Assembly (NCBI GenBank): GCA_900318995.1
Contig: ONMR01000001.1
Span: forward strand, 1-64,000
Direction of reading: 5' to 3'
Source: an uncultured Prevotellaceae bacterium
GTDB lineage: Bacteria > Bacteroidota > Bacteroidia > Bacteroidales > Bacteroidaceae
Length of the DNA: 64,000 nt
Shown here in pieces: positions 50,424-59,800 of this stretch (positions are counted from its first letter, which is position 1; each line of letters begins with the position of its first letter). The position numbers and the translations under genes were made by a program. The notes beneath the pieces are model-generated. The model did no database searches, was not told the DNA's origin, and saw only the letters and a list, made by a program, of their open reading frames with translations.

Positions 50424-50615
50424 ATGATCATTGTTCCCGTAAAGGAGGGTGAGAACATAGAGCGCGCCCTCAAGAAATTCAAGAGAAAGTATGAGAAGAC
50501 AGGCGTAGTGAAAGAGCTTCGTCGCCGTCAGCAGTTTGACAAACCGTCAGAACTCAAGCGTCTCCAGATGGAGCACGCCATCTACGTTCAGAAACTGCAG
50601 CAGTCTGAGGATTAA
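50424..50615 (+). CDS. rpsU: Small ribosomal subunit protein bS21
   Basis: The 63-residue basic protein joins the 30S subunit near the anti-Shine-Dalgarno end of 16S rRNA. VKEGENIERALKKFKRKYEKTG and the following RRRQQFDKPSELKR are the family pattern. In Bacteroidota bS21 is known to occlude the anti-SD. It has its own strong promoter and a terminator after it. Confidence 0.96.
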   Translation: MIIVPVKEGENIERALKKFKRKYEKTGVVKELRRRQQFDKPSELKRLQMEHAIYVQKLQQSED

Positions 50616-50660
50616 AAAAATAATCAGCAGTTCTTGCTTTTTGGTTTTTTCTTTCATATA

Positions 50661-50693
50661 TTCGTCTCTGAATCCGTTCAGAGACGAATTTTG
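50661..50693 (+). terminator. Terminator between rpsU and xerC
   Basis: A 12-bp perfect stem (TTCGTCTCTGAA / TTCAGAGACGAA) with a TCCG loop is followed by TTTT. It ends only three bases before the xerC ATG, so it should also limit translation of read-through RNA. Confidence 0.85.
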
Positions 50694-50695
50694 TT

Positions 50696-51583
50696 ATGTA
50701 TATAGACCAGTTCGCGGATTATCTCAGGTTGGAGCGTAATTATTCGCCCAGGACCGTAGCCAGTTACCACAGGGACCTAGTCCTTTTTCGGGATTTCCTT
50801 AAGGAGACTGACCCCGAACTGAATATGCTCAATGCCGATAGGGACGTAGTGCGTCTATGGATTGTGGATATGATGGACAAGGGGGAGAAATCCACCACCG
50901 TCAACCGCAAGCTGAGCACACTTCGTTCTTTCTACAGGTTCCTCCGAATAAAAGGCGTCACGGAACAATCGCCTGTACAGGGCATCAAAGGCCCCAAAAA
51001 CAAGAAACCTCTCCCTCAGTTTGTCAAGGAAGCCGATATGGACAAACTCCTTGATGACAAAGATATTGATCTTGGAGAGGGATTTACGGGAGTCAGGAAC
51101 AGAACCGTGATAGCAGTCTTCTATGAGACAGGAATGCGTATGGCCGAGCTGATCGGACTGGATGACAGGGATATAGACTTCGGTTCGCACACCATCAAGG
51201 TAACCGGTAAACGTGACAAGCAGCGTTTCATACCGTTCGGTAATGATCTGGAACGCCGTCTTAGGGAGTACCTTGAGGCCAGGACCGCTGAGTTTGGCGA
51301 GACTAACGGGGCTTTCTTCCTGAGCCCGAAGGGTGTGCGTATACCACGTCATCAGGTCTATCTGTTGGTCAAGGACGCATTGGGTAAGGTTTCGGATGTC
51401 TCCAAGAAAAGCCCTCATGTGCTGCGTCATACGTTTGCCACCTCCATGCTCAACCATGACGCCGAGCTGGGTGCCGTTAAGGAGCTCCTGGGGCATAACA
51501 GCCTTCAGACAACCGAGATCTATGTACATACTACGTTCCAGGAACTGAAGGAAATATATAAACAGGCTCATCCAAGGGCCTAA
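50696..51583 (+). CDS. xerC: Tyrosine recombinase XerC
   Basis: The 295-residue recombinase is the likely partner of the XerD at 22297. The core-binding domain (about 1-95) precedes the catalytic residues: Arg in YETGMRMAELIG, His-x-x-Arg in HVLRHTFATSML, His in LGHNSLQTTEIY and Tyr in EIYVHTT. It lies behind the rpsU terminator and 12 bases before hpf, an arrangement common in the phylum. Confidence 0.92.
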   Translation: MYIDQFADYLRLERNYSPRTVASYHRDLVLFRDFLKETDPELNMLNADRDVVRLWIVDMMDKGEKSTTVNRKLSTLRSFYRFLRIKGVTEQSPVQGIKGPKNKKPLPQFVKEADMDKLLDDKDIDLGEGFTGVRNRTVIAVFYETGMRMAELIGLDDRDIDFGSHTIKVTGKRDKQRFIPFGNDLERRLREYLEARTAEFGETNGAFFLSPKGVRIPRHQVYLLVKDALGKVSDVSKKSPHVLRHTFATSMLNHDAELGAVKELLGHNSLQTTEIYVHTTFQELKEIYKQAHPRA

Positions 51584-51595
51584 AACCAAAAGACT

Positions 51596-51895
51596 ATGGA
51601 AACTAAGATTAAGGCGTTGCATTTTACTGCAACAGAACAGCTTCAGGCGTTCATCGAGAAGAAGTGTGCAAAACTTGAAAGAGTGCACGAGTTGATTCAG
51701 AAGGTAGAGGTTACCCTGAAAGTGGTTAAGCCGGAAACAGCAATGAACAAGCAGGCAAGCATTGATGTTACTATTCCGAACGGTGAATTTTTTGCAGAAA
51801 AGACCTGTGATACGTTTGAGGAAGCAATAGACGGATGCCTGGATGCTTTGACCCGCCAGCTTAAGAAAAACAAGGAAAAACTGCGCGAGAAATAA
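51596..51895 (+). CDS. hpf: Short ribosome hibernation-promoting factor
   Basis: The 99-residue protein has the beta-alpha-beta-beta-beta-alpha pattern of the HPF/RaiA family: ALHFTATEQLQAFIEKKCAKLER, VEVTLKV, ASIDVTIPNGEFFAEKT, DTFEEAIDGCLDALTRQLKK. It inactivates ribosomes in stationary phase. It lacks the C-terminal dimerising domain of long HPF. The gene follows xerC by 12 bases. Confidence 0.9.
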   Translation: METKIKALHFTATEQLQAFIEKKCAKLERVHELIQKVEVTLKVVKPETAMNKQASIDVTIPNGEFFAEKTCDTFEEAIDGCLDALTRQLKKNKEKLREK

Positions 51896-51912
51896 AAAAA
51901 CAGCATCTTTTC

Positions 51913-51943
51913 TTTGTTAAGAAAGAAAAATGAAATATCTTTG
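51913..51943 (+). promoter_or_regulatory. Promoter of the tRNA-tuf operon
   Basis: TTTG (51913-51916), exactly 19 bases, then TATCTTTG (51936-51943): a perfect match at both boxes. Confidence 0.88.
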
Positions 51944-51977
51944 CACCCGCTCTTCGCCCCAGTACGGAGAGCGGGTG
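51944..51977 (+). promoter_or_regulatory. Leader hairpin in front of tRNA-Thr
   Basis: CACCCGCTCT pairs with AGAGCGGGTG (10 bp) around a 14-base loop. Transcription should start within or at this stem, so the hairpin would form the 5' end of the tRNA-tuf transcript, 15 bases before the tRNA. Confidence 0.55.
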
Positions 51978-51992
51978 TTCATTGATACGCTT

Positions 51993-52064
51993 GCCGCTAT
52001 GGCTCAATGGTAGAGCAACGCACTTGTAATGCGTAGGTTGTTGGTTCGATTCCGACTAGCGGCT
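51993..52064 (+). tRNA. tRNA-Thr (anticodon TGT)
   Basis: A 72-base cloverleaf with acceptor GCCGCTA / TAGCGGC and discriminator T. The anticodon stem ACGCA / TGCGT closes CTTGTAA. First gene of the operon; CCA is not encoded. Confidence 0.97.
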
Positions 52065-52070
52065 CTTTGG

Positions 52071-52153
52071 GGGTGAATTCCAGAGTGGCCAAATGGGGCA
52101 GACTGTAAATCTGCTGTCTTTCGACTTCGGTGGTTCGAATCCATCTTCACCCA
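52071..52153 (+). tRNA. tRNA-Tyr (anticodon GTA)
   Basis: An 83-base class II tRNA with acceptor GGGTGAA / TTCACCC and discriminator A. The anticodon stem GCAGA / TCTGC closes CTGTAAA, and there is a long variable arm. Six bases after tRNA-Thr. Confidence 0.97.
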
Positions 52154-52264
52154 CAAGGCAGGACATGACGATGCCGGTTTGACCGGTGCCTGCGGTTCTT
52201 CCGGGAAACCACCTTATTAATATATATGGAAGGTCTGGAGGTAACAATCGTGACAAAGAAAGTT

Positions 52265-52340
52265 GCGGGAATAGCTCAGTTGATAGAGCATTAGCCTTCC
52301 AAGCTGAGGGTCGCGGGTTTGAGTCCCGTTTCCCGCTCCA
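52265..52340 (+). tRNA. tRNA-Gly (anticodon TCC)
   Basis: Acceptor GCGGGAA / TTCCCGC, discriminator T and an encoded CCA. The anticodon stem TTAGC / GCTGA closes CTTCCAA. The 111 bases before it hold a hairpin-rich stretch (CCGGT / ACCGG at about 52174-52186) but no gene. Confidence 0.96.
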
Positions 52341-52348
52341 GATTTGTC

Positions 52349-52421
<73 letters not shown>

Positions 52422-52511
52422 CAATTTGATAGAGGATAGGAGGAGACCGCCCTGGCGGGAGCCTTTTTGTAGTTGACATCAAGTTTATAATCAATAAAAT
52501 AGCTTTAAACT

Positions 52512-53708
52512 ATGGCAAAAGAGACATTTGTGCGCACGAAACCGCACGTAAACATTGGTACTATCGGTCACGTTGACCACGGTAAGACTACCCTGACCGC
52601 TGCTATCACCAAGGTATTGGCTGAGAGAGTATCAGGTAACGCTGACAAGATCAAGTCATTTGATCAGATTGATAACGCACCTGAGGAGAAGGAGCGTGGT
52701 ATAACCATCAACACCGCTCACGTTGAGTACGAGACTGAGAAGCGTCACTACGCTCACGTTGACTGCCCGGGTCACGCCGACTATGTAAAGAACATGGTTA
52801 CCGGTGCTGCCCAGATGGATGGTGCTATCGTTGTAGTTGCTGCCACTGATGGTCCGATGCCTCAGACCCGTGAGCACATCCTGCTCGCCCGTCAGGTAAA
52901 CGTTCCCCGTCTGGTTGTATTCCTGAACAAGTGCGATTCTCCCGATGTTGACTCAGAGATGATCGACCTCGTTGAGATGGAGATGCGTGAGCTTCTCGAC
53001 GCTTATGAGTTCGATGGTGACAATACTCCTATCATCCGTGGTTCTGCTCTTGGTGCCCTGAACGGCGTTAAGGAGTGGGAGGACAAGGTAATGGAGCTGA
53101 TGGATGCTGTTGACGAGTGGATTCCTCTGCCTCCGCGTGCTGTTGACCAGCCGTTCTTGATGCCTGTTGAGGATGTATTCTCAATCACCGGCCGTGGTAC
53201 AGTTGCTACCGGTCGTATCGAGACTGGCGTCGTTAAGGTAGGTGACAAGGTTGAGATCCTTGGTCTTGGTGAGGAGAAAGAGACAACCGTTACCGGTGTT
53301 GAGATGTTCCGTAAGCTCCTTGAGCAGGGCGAGGCCGGTGATAACGTAGGTCTGCTGCTCCGTGGTATTGAGAAGACTGAGATCAAGCGCGGTATGGTTC
53401 TTTGCCATCCGGGTCAGATCAAGCCTCACACCACTTTCAAGGCTTCTATCTATGTACTGACACAGAAGGAGGGTGGTCGTCACACCTCATTCCGTAACAA
53501 GTATCGTCCTCAGTTCTACATCCGTACAATGGACTGCACCGGTGAGATCACTCTCCCCGAGGGAACTGAGATGGTAATGCCTGGTGATAACGTTGAGATC
53601 ACCGTTACCCTGATCTATCCTGTTGCTATCAACGTTGGTCTGCGTTTCGCTATCCGTGAGGGCGGCCGTACCGTTGGTTCAGGTCAGATCACTGCTATCA
53701 TTGACTAA
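52512..53708 (+). CDS. tuf: Elongation factor Tu
   Basis: The 398-residue GTPase delivers aminoacyl-tRNA to the ribosome. G motifs are [33 protein letters not shown] and [19 protein letters not shown] is switch I. The C-terminal domains 2 and 3 are complete. Codon use is strongly optimal. It lies in a tRNA-tuf-tRNA-secE-nusG order that is standard for bacteria. Confidence 0.99.
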   Translation: MAKETFVRTKPHVNIGTIGHVDHGKTTLTAAITKVLAERVSGNADKIKSFDQIDNAPEEKERGITINTAHVEYETEKRHYAHVDCPGHADYVKNMVTGAAQMDGAIVVVAATDGPMPQTREHILLARQVNVPRLVVFLNKCDSPDVDSEMIDLVEMEMRELLDAYEFDGDNTPIIRGSALGALNGVKEWEDKVMELMDAVDEWIPLPPRAVDQPFLMPVEDVFSITGRGTVATGRIETGVVKVGDKVEILGLGEEKETTVTGVEMFRKLLEQGEAGDNVGLLLRGIEKTEIKRGMVLCHPGQIKPHTTFKASIYVLTQKEGGRHTSFRNKYRPQFYIRTMDCTGEITLPEGTEMVMPGDNVEITVTLIYPVAINVGLRFAIREGGRTVGSGQITAIID

Positions 53709-53722
53709 TTGAATGTCAGATA

Positions 53723-53752
53723 AATGTCAGTCCCAAGCGTGGGACTGACATT
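53723..53752 (+). promoter_or_regulatory. Perfect hairpin between tuf and tRNA-Trp
   Basis: AATGTCAGTCCCA pairs perfectly over 13 bp with TGGGACTGACATT around the loop AGCG. It ends four bases before tRNA-Trp and is not followed by T-residues. It is more likely a processing or 3'-end stability element for tuf RNA than a terminator. Confidence 0.75.
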
Positions 53753-53756
53753 ACCT

Positions 53757-53829
53757 ACGGGTGTAGCTCAGTTGGTAGAGCATCGGTCTCCAAAACCGAG
53801 TGTCGAGAGTTCGAGCCTTTCCACCCGTG
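53757..53829 (+). tRNA. tRNA-Trp (anticodon CCA)
   Basis: A 73-base cloverleaf with acceptor ACGGGTG / CACCCGT and discriminator G. The anticodon stem TCGGT / ACCGA closes CTCCAAA. It lies between tuf and secE, its usual place. CCA is not encoded. Confidence 0.97.
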
Positions 53830-53847
53830 CAAGTAGAAAACAGAACT

Positions 53848-54039
53848 ATGTTCAGGAATTTTATTCATAACTGTAAGGAATCTTACAACGAGCTTGTCCA
53901 TAAGACAACATGGCCCACTGGCAAAGAACTAGCTAGCAGCGCAGTCATCGTTTTAGTTGCTTCCCTGATGATTGCTGTCGTGGTTTACCTCATGGATAAA
54001 TGCTTCCAGGTGATAATGTCAAATATCATCTATCCCTAA
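53848..54039 (+). CDS. secE: Preprotein translocase subunit SecE
   Basis: The 63-residue inner-membrane protein stabilises SecY. The start ATG at 53848 (MFRNFIHNCKES) is chosen because an upstream in-frame extension would run into tRNA-Trp. ELVHKTTWPTGKELASS is the conserved amphipathic helix before the single membrane segment (AVIVLVASLMIAVVVYLM). It is 10 bases before nusG. Confidence 0.95.
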   Translation: MFRNFIHNCKESYNELVHKTTWPTGKELASSAVIVLVASLMIAVVVYLMDKCFQVIMSNIIYP

Positions 54040-54049
54040 TCGTTGAGAA

Positions 54050-54592
54050 ATGGCAGAGTTGGAGAAGAAATGGTACGTCCTTAAGGCTATTAGCGGTAAG
54101 GAACTCAAGGTAAAGGAATATCTTGAAGCCGACGCCCGCAATAACAAGCTTGAGGATTACATTGCTCAGGTGCTTATTCCTACTGAAAAGGTGGTTAAGA
54201 TCCAGAACGGCAAACGTGTCGTTAAGGAGCGTAGCTATCTTCCGGGTTATGTCCTCGTAGAGGCTGCCTTGGTAGGAGAGATTAAGCAACGCCTCAGAAG
54301 CTGCCCCAACGTTTTGGGTTTTCTTGGTGGCATGGATAATCCCACGCCTCTCCGTCCCTCAGAAGTGAGCAGGATACTCGGTTCAGCGAATGAACTGGAA
54401 GAGACGCAGGAGGAGGTTCTTGTACCGTTCACGGTAGGCGAAACCGTGAAGGTTACCTTCGGACCGTTTTCAGGCTTCAATGGAGTCATTGAAGAGGTTG
54501 ACGATCAAAAGAAGAAGCTCAAGGTCATGGTCAAGATCTTTGGTCGCAAGACCCCTATAGATCTTGGTTTTATGCAAGTGGAAAAGATGTAA
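54050..54592 (+). CDS. nusG: Transcription antitermination factor NusG
   Basis: The 180-residue protein binds RNA polymerase and couples it to ribosomes. The N-terminal NGN domain starts KKWYVLKAISGKELKVKEYL, with SYLPGYVLVEA. The C-terminal KOW domain has FTVGETVKVTFGPFSGFNGVIEEVD. Length is normal. It is co-transcribed with secE. Confidence 0.96.
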   Translation: MAELEKKWYVLKAISGKELKVKEYLEADARNNKLEDYIAQVLIPTEKVVKIQNGKRVVKERSYLPGYVLVEAALVGEIKQRLRSCPNVLGFLGGMDNPTPLRPSEVSRILGSANELEETQEEVLVPFTVGETVKVTFGPFSGFNGVIEEVDDQKKKLKVMVKIFGRKTPIDLGFMQVEKM

Positions 54593-54650
54593 ACCGCCTG
54601 TTACCAGGTTTACCTTTTCCGTATAGTGTTCACATATAATTTTTTGGAAA

Positions 54651-55076
54651 ATGGCAAAAGAAGTTGCTGGATTAATCAAATTGCAGATTAAAGGAGGCGC
54701 AGCAAACCCATCACCTCCCGTAGGACCGGCTCTCGGTTCAAAGGGCTTGAACATAATGGAGTTTTGCAAGCAGTTCAACGCCAGAACCCAGGACAAATCA
54801 GGAAAGACTCTGCCGGTGATTATCACTTACTACAGTGATAAATCATTTGACTTTGTCATCAAGACTCCTCCTGTAGCCATCCAGTTGCTTGAGGCTTCAC
54901 GCGCAAAGGGCGGTTCACCCGAACCTAACCGTAAGAAAGTGGCTTCAGTAACCAAGGCACAGGTAGAAGCGATTGCTCAGGACAAGATGCCCGACCTGAA
55001 CTGTTTCACACTGGAATCAGCTATCTCAATGGTAGCCGGTACCGCAAGAAGCATGGGAATCACAGTCAAGGACTAA
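54651..55076 (+). CDS. rplK: Large ribosomal subunit protein uL11
   Basis: The 141-residue protein binds the GTPase-associated 23S rRNA region. [21 protein letters not shown] and the late [18 protein letters not shown] are the standard ends. The 58 bases before it include a small CCTG / CAGG hairpin. Confidence 0.97.
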   Translation: MAKEVAGLIKLQIKGGAANPSPPVGPALGSKGLNIMEFCKQFNARTQDKSGKTLPVIITYYSDKSFDFVIKTPPVAIQLLEASRAKGGSPEPNRKKVASVTKAQVEAIAQDKMPDLNCFTLESAISMVAGTARSMGITVKD

Positions 55077-55109
55077 ATCCTGGCATTCACTTAAAAAAAG
55101 TTTTAAGAA

Positions 55110-55805
55110 ATGGGTAAACTGACTAAAAACCAAAAGAGTGTCGCTTCTAAGATAGAAGCCGGCAAGGCATATACCCTCAAGGAGGCATCTCAGCTGGTCA
55201 AGGATATCACCACCACTAAGTTTGACGCATCAGTTGATATTGATGTTCGTCTTGGTGTTGATCCCCGTAAGGCCAACCAGATGGTCCGTGGCGTGGTGTC
55301 TCTTCCCAACGGTACAGGTAAGGTTACCAGAGTTCTTGCTCTCTGCACTCCCGATCAGGAGGCAGCTGCCAAGGAGGCTGGTGCAGACTATGTAGGTTTT
55401 GAGGAGTACATCGAGAAGATCAAGGGTGGTTGGACTGACGTTGATGTCATCATCACCCAGCCTGCCCTTATGGGTAAGCTTGGTCCTCTTGGCCGTGTAC
55501 TGGGTCCCCGCGGACTCATGCCTAACCCCAAGAGCGGTACAGTAACAATGGATGTTGCCAAGGCTGTCAAGGAAGTCAAGCAAGGTAAGATTGACTTCAA
55601 GGTTGACAAGAGCGGTATCGTCCACACTTCAATCGGCAAGGTTTCTTTCACTGCCGATGCTATCAGAGAGAACGCAAAGGAGTTCATTGATACTATCATC
55701 AAACTGAAACCTTCTGCAGCTAAGGGTACCTATATCAAGAGCCTTTATCTTTCAAGTACTATGAGCAAGGGTATCAAGATCGATACCAAGTCATTTGATG
55801 ATTAA
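55110..55805 (+). CDS. rplA: Large ribosomal subunit protein uL1
   Basis: The 231-residue L1-stalk protein carries the conserved [21 protein letters not shown] start and the middle stretch [19 protein letters not shown]. It lies 33 bases after rplK and 12 before rplJ. Confidence 0.97.
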   Translation: MGKLTKNQKSVASKIEAGKAYTLKEASQLVKDITTTKFDASVDIDVRLGVDPRKANQMVRGVVSLPNGTGKVTRVLALCTPDQEAAAKEAGADYVGFEEYIEKIKGGWTDVDVIITQPALMGKLGPLGRVLGPRGLMPNPKSGTVTMDVAKAVKEVKQGKIDFKVDKSGIVHTSIGKVSFTADAIRENAKEFIDTIIKLKPSAAKGTYIKSLYLSSTMSKGIKIDTKSFDD

Positions 55806-55817
55806 TAACTGACGATC

Positions 55818-56342
55818 ATGAAGAAAGAAAATAAAGCACTTGTAATAGAGTCTCTTAAGCAGACCATTCAGAGCTACTCAGCTTTCTATCTGGTTGACGT
55901 GACCGGTCTTAACTCATCGGCTACTAGCGACCTTCGCAGAAAGTGCTTCAAGAATGAGGTTAAGATGGTTGTTGTCAAGAACACTCTCCTTCAGAAGGCT
56001 TTGGATCAGTTGGATACAGACTACTCACCGCTGTATGACTCCCTCAAGGGAACTACAGCCCTGATGCTGGCCAACGTAGCCAACGCTCCTGCCAAACTGC
56101 TGAAGGACGTAACTGACAAGAAAACCGGAATCCCGGGCCTTAAGGCTGCTTACGCAGAGGAGAGCTTCTATATCGGAGCAAACCAGCTGGAGGCACTGGT
56201 CAACATCAAGAGCAAGAAGGAACTCATCGCCGACGTCATTGCACTCCTGCAGTCACCGGCCAAGAACGTCATTTCTGCTCTGCAGTCTGGTGGCAACACC
56301 ATCCACGGAGTCCTCAAGACACTTGGAGAAAGAGAGAACTAA
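55818..56342 (+). CDS. rplJ: Large ribosomal subunit protein uL10
   Basis: The 174-residue base of the L7/L12 stalk has the N-terminal LKQTIQSYSAFYLVDVTGLNS and VKMVVVKNTLLQKAL. The C-terminal helix that carries L7/L12 dimers ends at NTIHGVLKTLGE. Confidence 0.96.
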   Translation: MKKENKALVIESLKQTIQSYSAFYLVDVTGLNSSATSDLRRKCFKNEVKMVVVKNTLLQKALDQLDTDYSPLYDSLKGTTALMLANVANAPAKLLKDVTDKKTGIPGLKAAYAEESFYIGANQLEALVNIKSKKELIADVIALLQSPAKNVISALQSGGNTIHGVLKTLGEREN

Positions 56343-56384
56343 TTATTCAAAACAAAGTAACAAACCTATTAAAATTATACAACA

Positions 56385-56762
56385 ATGGCTGATTTGAAAG
56401 CATTAGCAGAAGAACTGGTTAACCTTACCGTTAAGGAGGTCAACGAACTCGCAACCATCCTGAAGGATGAATATGGAATTGAACCCGCTGCCGCAGCTGT
56501 AGCTGTAGCCGCTGCTGGTCCTGCTGCCGCTGCTGAGGCTGCAGAGGAGAAGTCTTCATTCGACGTAGTACTGAAGGGCTTTGGCGCAAACAAGCTTGCT
56601 GTCGTTAAGGCAGTCAAGGAGGCTTGCGGTCTTGGTCTGAAGGAGGCTAAGGATCTTGTAGACGCTGCTCCCAGTGTAGTTAAGGAAGGTCTCGCCAAGA
56701 ACGAAGCCGAGTCAATGAAGAAGACTCTGGAAGAGGCTGGCGCAGAAGTAGAACTTAAGTAA
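56385..56762 (+). CDS. rplL: Large ribosomal subunit protein bL12
   Basis: The 125-residue stalk protein has an N-terminal dimerisation helix, an Ala-rich hinge ([20 protein letters not shown]) and the C-terminal factor-binding domain ([33 protein letters not shown]). It is followed by a terminator-like attenuator before rpoB. Confidence 0.97.
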   Translation: MADLKALAEELVNLTVKEVNELATILKDEYGIEPAAAAVAVAAAGPAAAAEAAEEKSSFDVVLKGFGANKLAVVKAVKEACGLGLKEAKDLVDAAPSVVKEGLAKNEAESMKKTLEEAGAEVELK

Positions 56763-56797
56763 CTTCTTTGGAGACCTGCCATAAATGCAGGTAAAAC

Positions 56798-56854
56798 GGT
56801 TAAGTAACCCCGACGACAGTCCATTCGGGACTGTCTAGGGTGCTTAACCTTTTT
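56798..56854 (+). terminator. Terminator/attenuator between rplL and rpoB
   Basis: GGTTAAG pairs with CTTAACC and is followed by TTTTT. Within it CCCC / GGG and GACAGTCC / GGACTGTC extend the stem. A smaller hairpin (ACCTGC / GCAGGT) is at 56774-56792. It probably limits rpoBC transcription compared with the ribosomal genes. Confidence 0.8.
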
Positions 56855-56893
56855 GTGCGTTAAAGAATCAAGTTCCCTATTAACCTCCCCTAT

Positions 56894-59800
56894 ATGTCTT
56901 CAAACACTGATAATCAGAGAATTAATTTCGCTTCCGTAAGGAATCCGATGCCGTGTCCTGATTTCCTTGAGGTTCAGCTCAAATCATTCAAGGATTTCCT
57001 TCAGTTGGACACACCACCTGAGAAACGCAAGAACGAGGGTCTCTACAAAGTATTTTCAGAGAACTTCCCCATAGCAGATACCAGGAACAATTTCGTACTG
57101 GAATTTCTGGACTATTACATTGACCCGCCCCGCTACACCATAGAGGAGTGTCTGGAGCATGGTCTGACCTATAGCGTACCTTTGAAGGCCAAGCTGAAAC
57201 TGTATTGCACTGATCCCGATCATGAGGATTTCGATACCGTTATACAAGATGTATACCTTGGCCCGATTCCGTACATGACAGCACAGGGTACTTTTGTAAT
57301 CAACGGCGCCGAGCGTGTAGTCGTATCCCAGCTTCACCGTTCACCCGGTGTATTCTTCGGACAGAGCGTCCACTCTAACGGAACACAGCTCTATTCGGCC
57401 CGTATCATCCCGTTCAAGGGTTCATGGATCGAGTTTGCAACAGACATCAACAACGTGATGTACGCATACATCGACCGTAAGAAAAAGCTTCCTGTAACCA
57501 CTTTGCTCCGTGCTATCGGATTTGAGACCGATAAGGACATTGTGGATATCTTTGACCTGGCCGAGGAGGTAAAGGTCAATAAGACCAATCTGAAGAAGTG
57601 CATCGGACGCAAGCTGGCAGCAAGAGTCCTGAGAACCCGCATTGAGGATTTTGTGGATTCAGATACAGGTGAGGTCGTATCAATTGACCGTCACGAGGTT
57701 GTAGTGGACCGCGAGGCTGAGTTGAATGAGGATAACATCAACGATATTCTGGAGTCAGGTCTGGAGACAATCCTTCTACATAAGGAGACAGAGGGTCAGT
57801 CTGACTATTCGATAATATTCAATACCCTGCAGAAGGATCCCTGCAACTCGGAGAAGGAGGCAGTCCTCTATATCTACCGTCAGTTGCGTAATGCTGATCC
57901 CGCAGATGATTCAAGCGCACGCGAGGTAATCAACAACCTGTTCTTCTCAGAGAAGCGTTATGACCTGGGTGAGGTTGGCCGTTATCGCGTTAACCGCAAG
58001 CTTGGTCTTACCACTGACATGAGCATCGGTGTACTGACTAAGGAGGATATCATTGAGATTATCAAATACCTTATAGAACTTGTCAATTCACACGCAGTGG
58101 TTGATGATATCGACCACCTGTCCAACCGTCGTGTACGTACTGTAGGCGAGCAACTGTCAAATCAGTTCGCTGTCGGTCTGGCTCGTATGGCCCGCACCAT
58201 ACGTGAGCGTATGAACGTACGTGACAATGAGGTGTTTACTCCTACAGACCTTATAAACGCCAAGACAGTTTCGGCTGTAATCAACTCGTTCTTCGGTACC
58301 AACGCACTGTCGCAGTTCATGGACCAGACCAATCCTCTGGCCGAGATCACTCACAAGCGCCGTATGTCCGCTCTCGGACCTGGCGGTCTGTCTCGTGAGC
58401 GCGCCGGATTCGAGGTTCGTGACGTACACTATACACACTATGGCCGTCTCTGCCCGATCGAGACTCCTGAAGGACCTAACATCGGTCTGATTTCGTCTCT
58501 TTGCATATACGCAAAGATCAATGATCTGGGATTCATCGAGACACCTTACCGTACGGTCAAGGATTGCCATGTAAACCTTAACAACGATGAGGTCAAGTAT
58601 CTCACCGCCGAGGAGGAAGAGGGTGTAATCATAGGTCAGGGTAACGCTCCTTACGATGAGGACGGTAAGTTTATCCGTACCCGCGTAAAGGCACGCCGTG
58701 ACGCAGATTTCCCTGTCGTTCCGCCCGAAGAGGTTGAGCTTATGGACGTATCGCCCCAGCAGATTGCATCAATAGCTGCTGCTCTGATTCCGTTCTTGGA
58801 GCACGATGATGCCAACCGTGCCCTGATGGGATCAAACATGATGCGCCAGGCCGTACCTCTGATGCGTACCGAGGCTCCTATTGTAGGAACTGGTATCGAG
58901 AAGCAGCTTGCTGAGGATTCACGTACCCAGATTACCGCCGAGGGTGACGGTACCGTTACATACGTGGATGCCGCTTATATCCGGATCCTCTACGATCGCA
59001 CCGAGGACGAGGAGTTTGTAAGCTTCGAGCCCGCCGAGAAGGAGTACAAGCTGCCCAAGTTCCGTCGTACCAACCAGAATATGACCATTGACCTGCGTCC
59101 TATCTGCGAGGTCGGTCAGCGTGTCAAGGCCGGTGACATCCTTACCGAGGGTTATTCAACCCAGAACGGTGAGCTTGCATTGGGAAAGAACCTGCTGGTT
59201 GCCTACATGCCTTGGAAGGGTTACAACTATGAGGATGCTATCGTTCTCAACGAGCGTGTGGTTCGTGAGGATATACTTACATCAGTACATGTTGAGGAGT
59301 TCATCCTTGAGGTCCGCGAGACCAAACGCGGTATGGAGGAACTTACCAACGATATACCTAACGTGAGCGATGACGCCACCAAGGATCTGGATGAGAACGG
59401 TATAGTACGTATCGGTGCTTACATCCAGCCGGGTGACATCCTGATCGGTAAGATTACACCTAAGGGAGAGTCCGATCCATCACCCGAAGAGAAGCTGCTT
59501 CGTGCCATTTTCGGTGATAAGGCCGGTGACGTTAAGGACGCTTCACTCAAGGCATCTCCTTCACTGAAGGGTGTTGTAATTGACAAGAAACTGTTTGCCC
59601 GCGCCATCAAGACCCGCAGTTCACGTCAAGCCGACAAGGCCCGTCTCCCGATGATAGACGTGGAGTTTGAGGATAAGGTAAATGAGCTTAAGGGTATTCT
59701 TGTCAAGAAACTGATGACTCTCACCACCAACAAGACATCACAGGGAATATTTGACTTGCTTGGCACAGAGGTTGTTCCCAAAGGACAGCGTTTCAGCAAA

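Noticed and set aside
50696..51583. The Xer recombinase here as an integrase of a mobile element
   Set aside because: It lies in the common rpsU-xerC-hpf order with normal length and full motifs, with no attachment repeats or cargo, so it is the housekeeping XerC.
50855..51688. A 277-codon open frame antisense to xerC and hpf
   Set aside because: The opposite strand encodes xerC and hpf with full motifs; the antisense product shows no domain.
52474..52495. TTGACA and TATAAT before tuf as a sigma-70-type promoter
   Set aside because: The two boxes are only 7 bases apart, and Bacteroidota use a different consensus.
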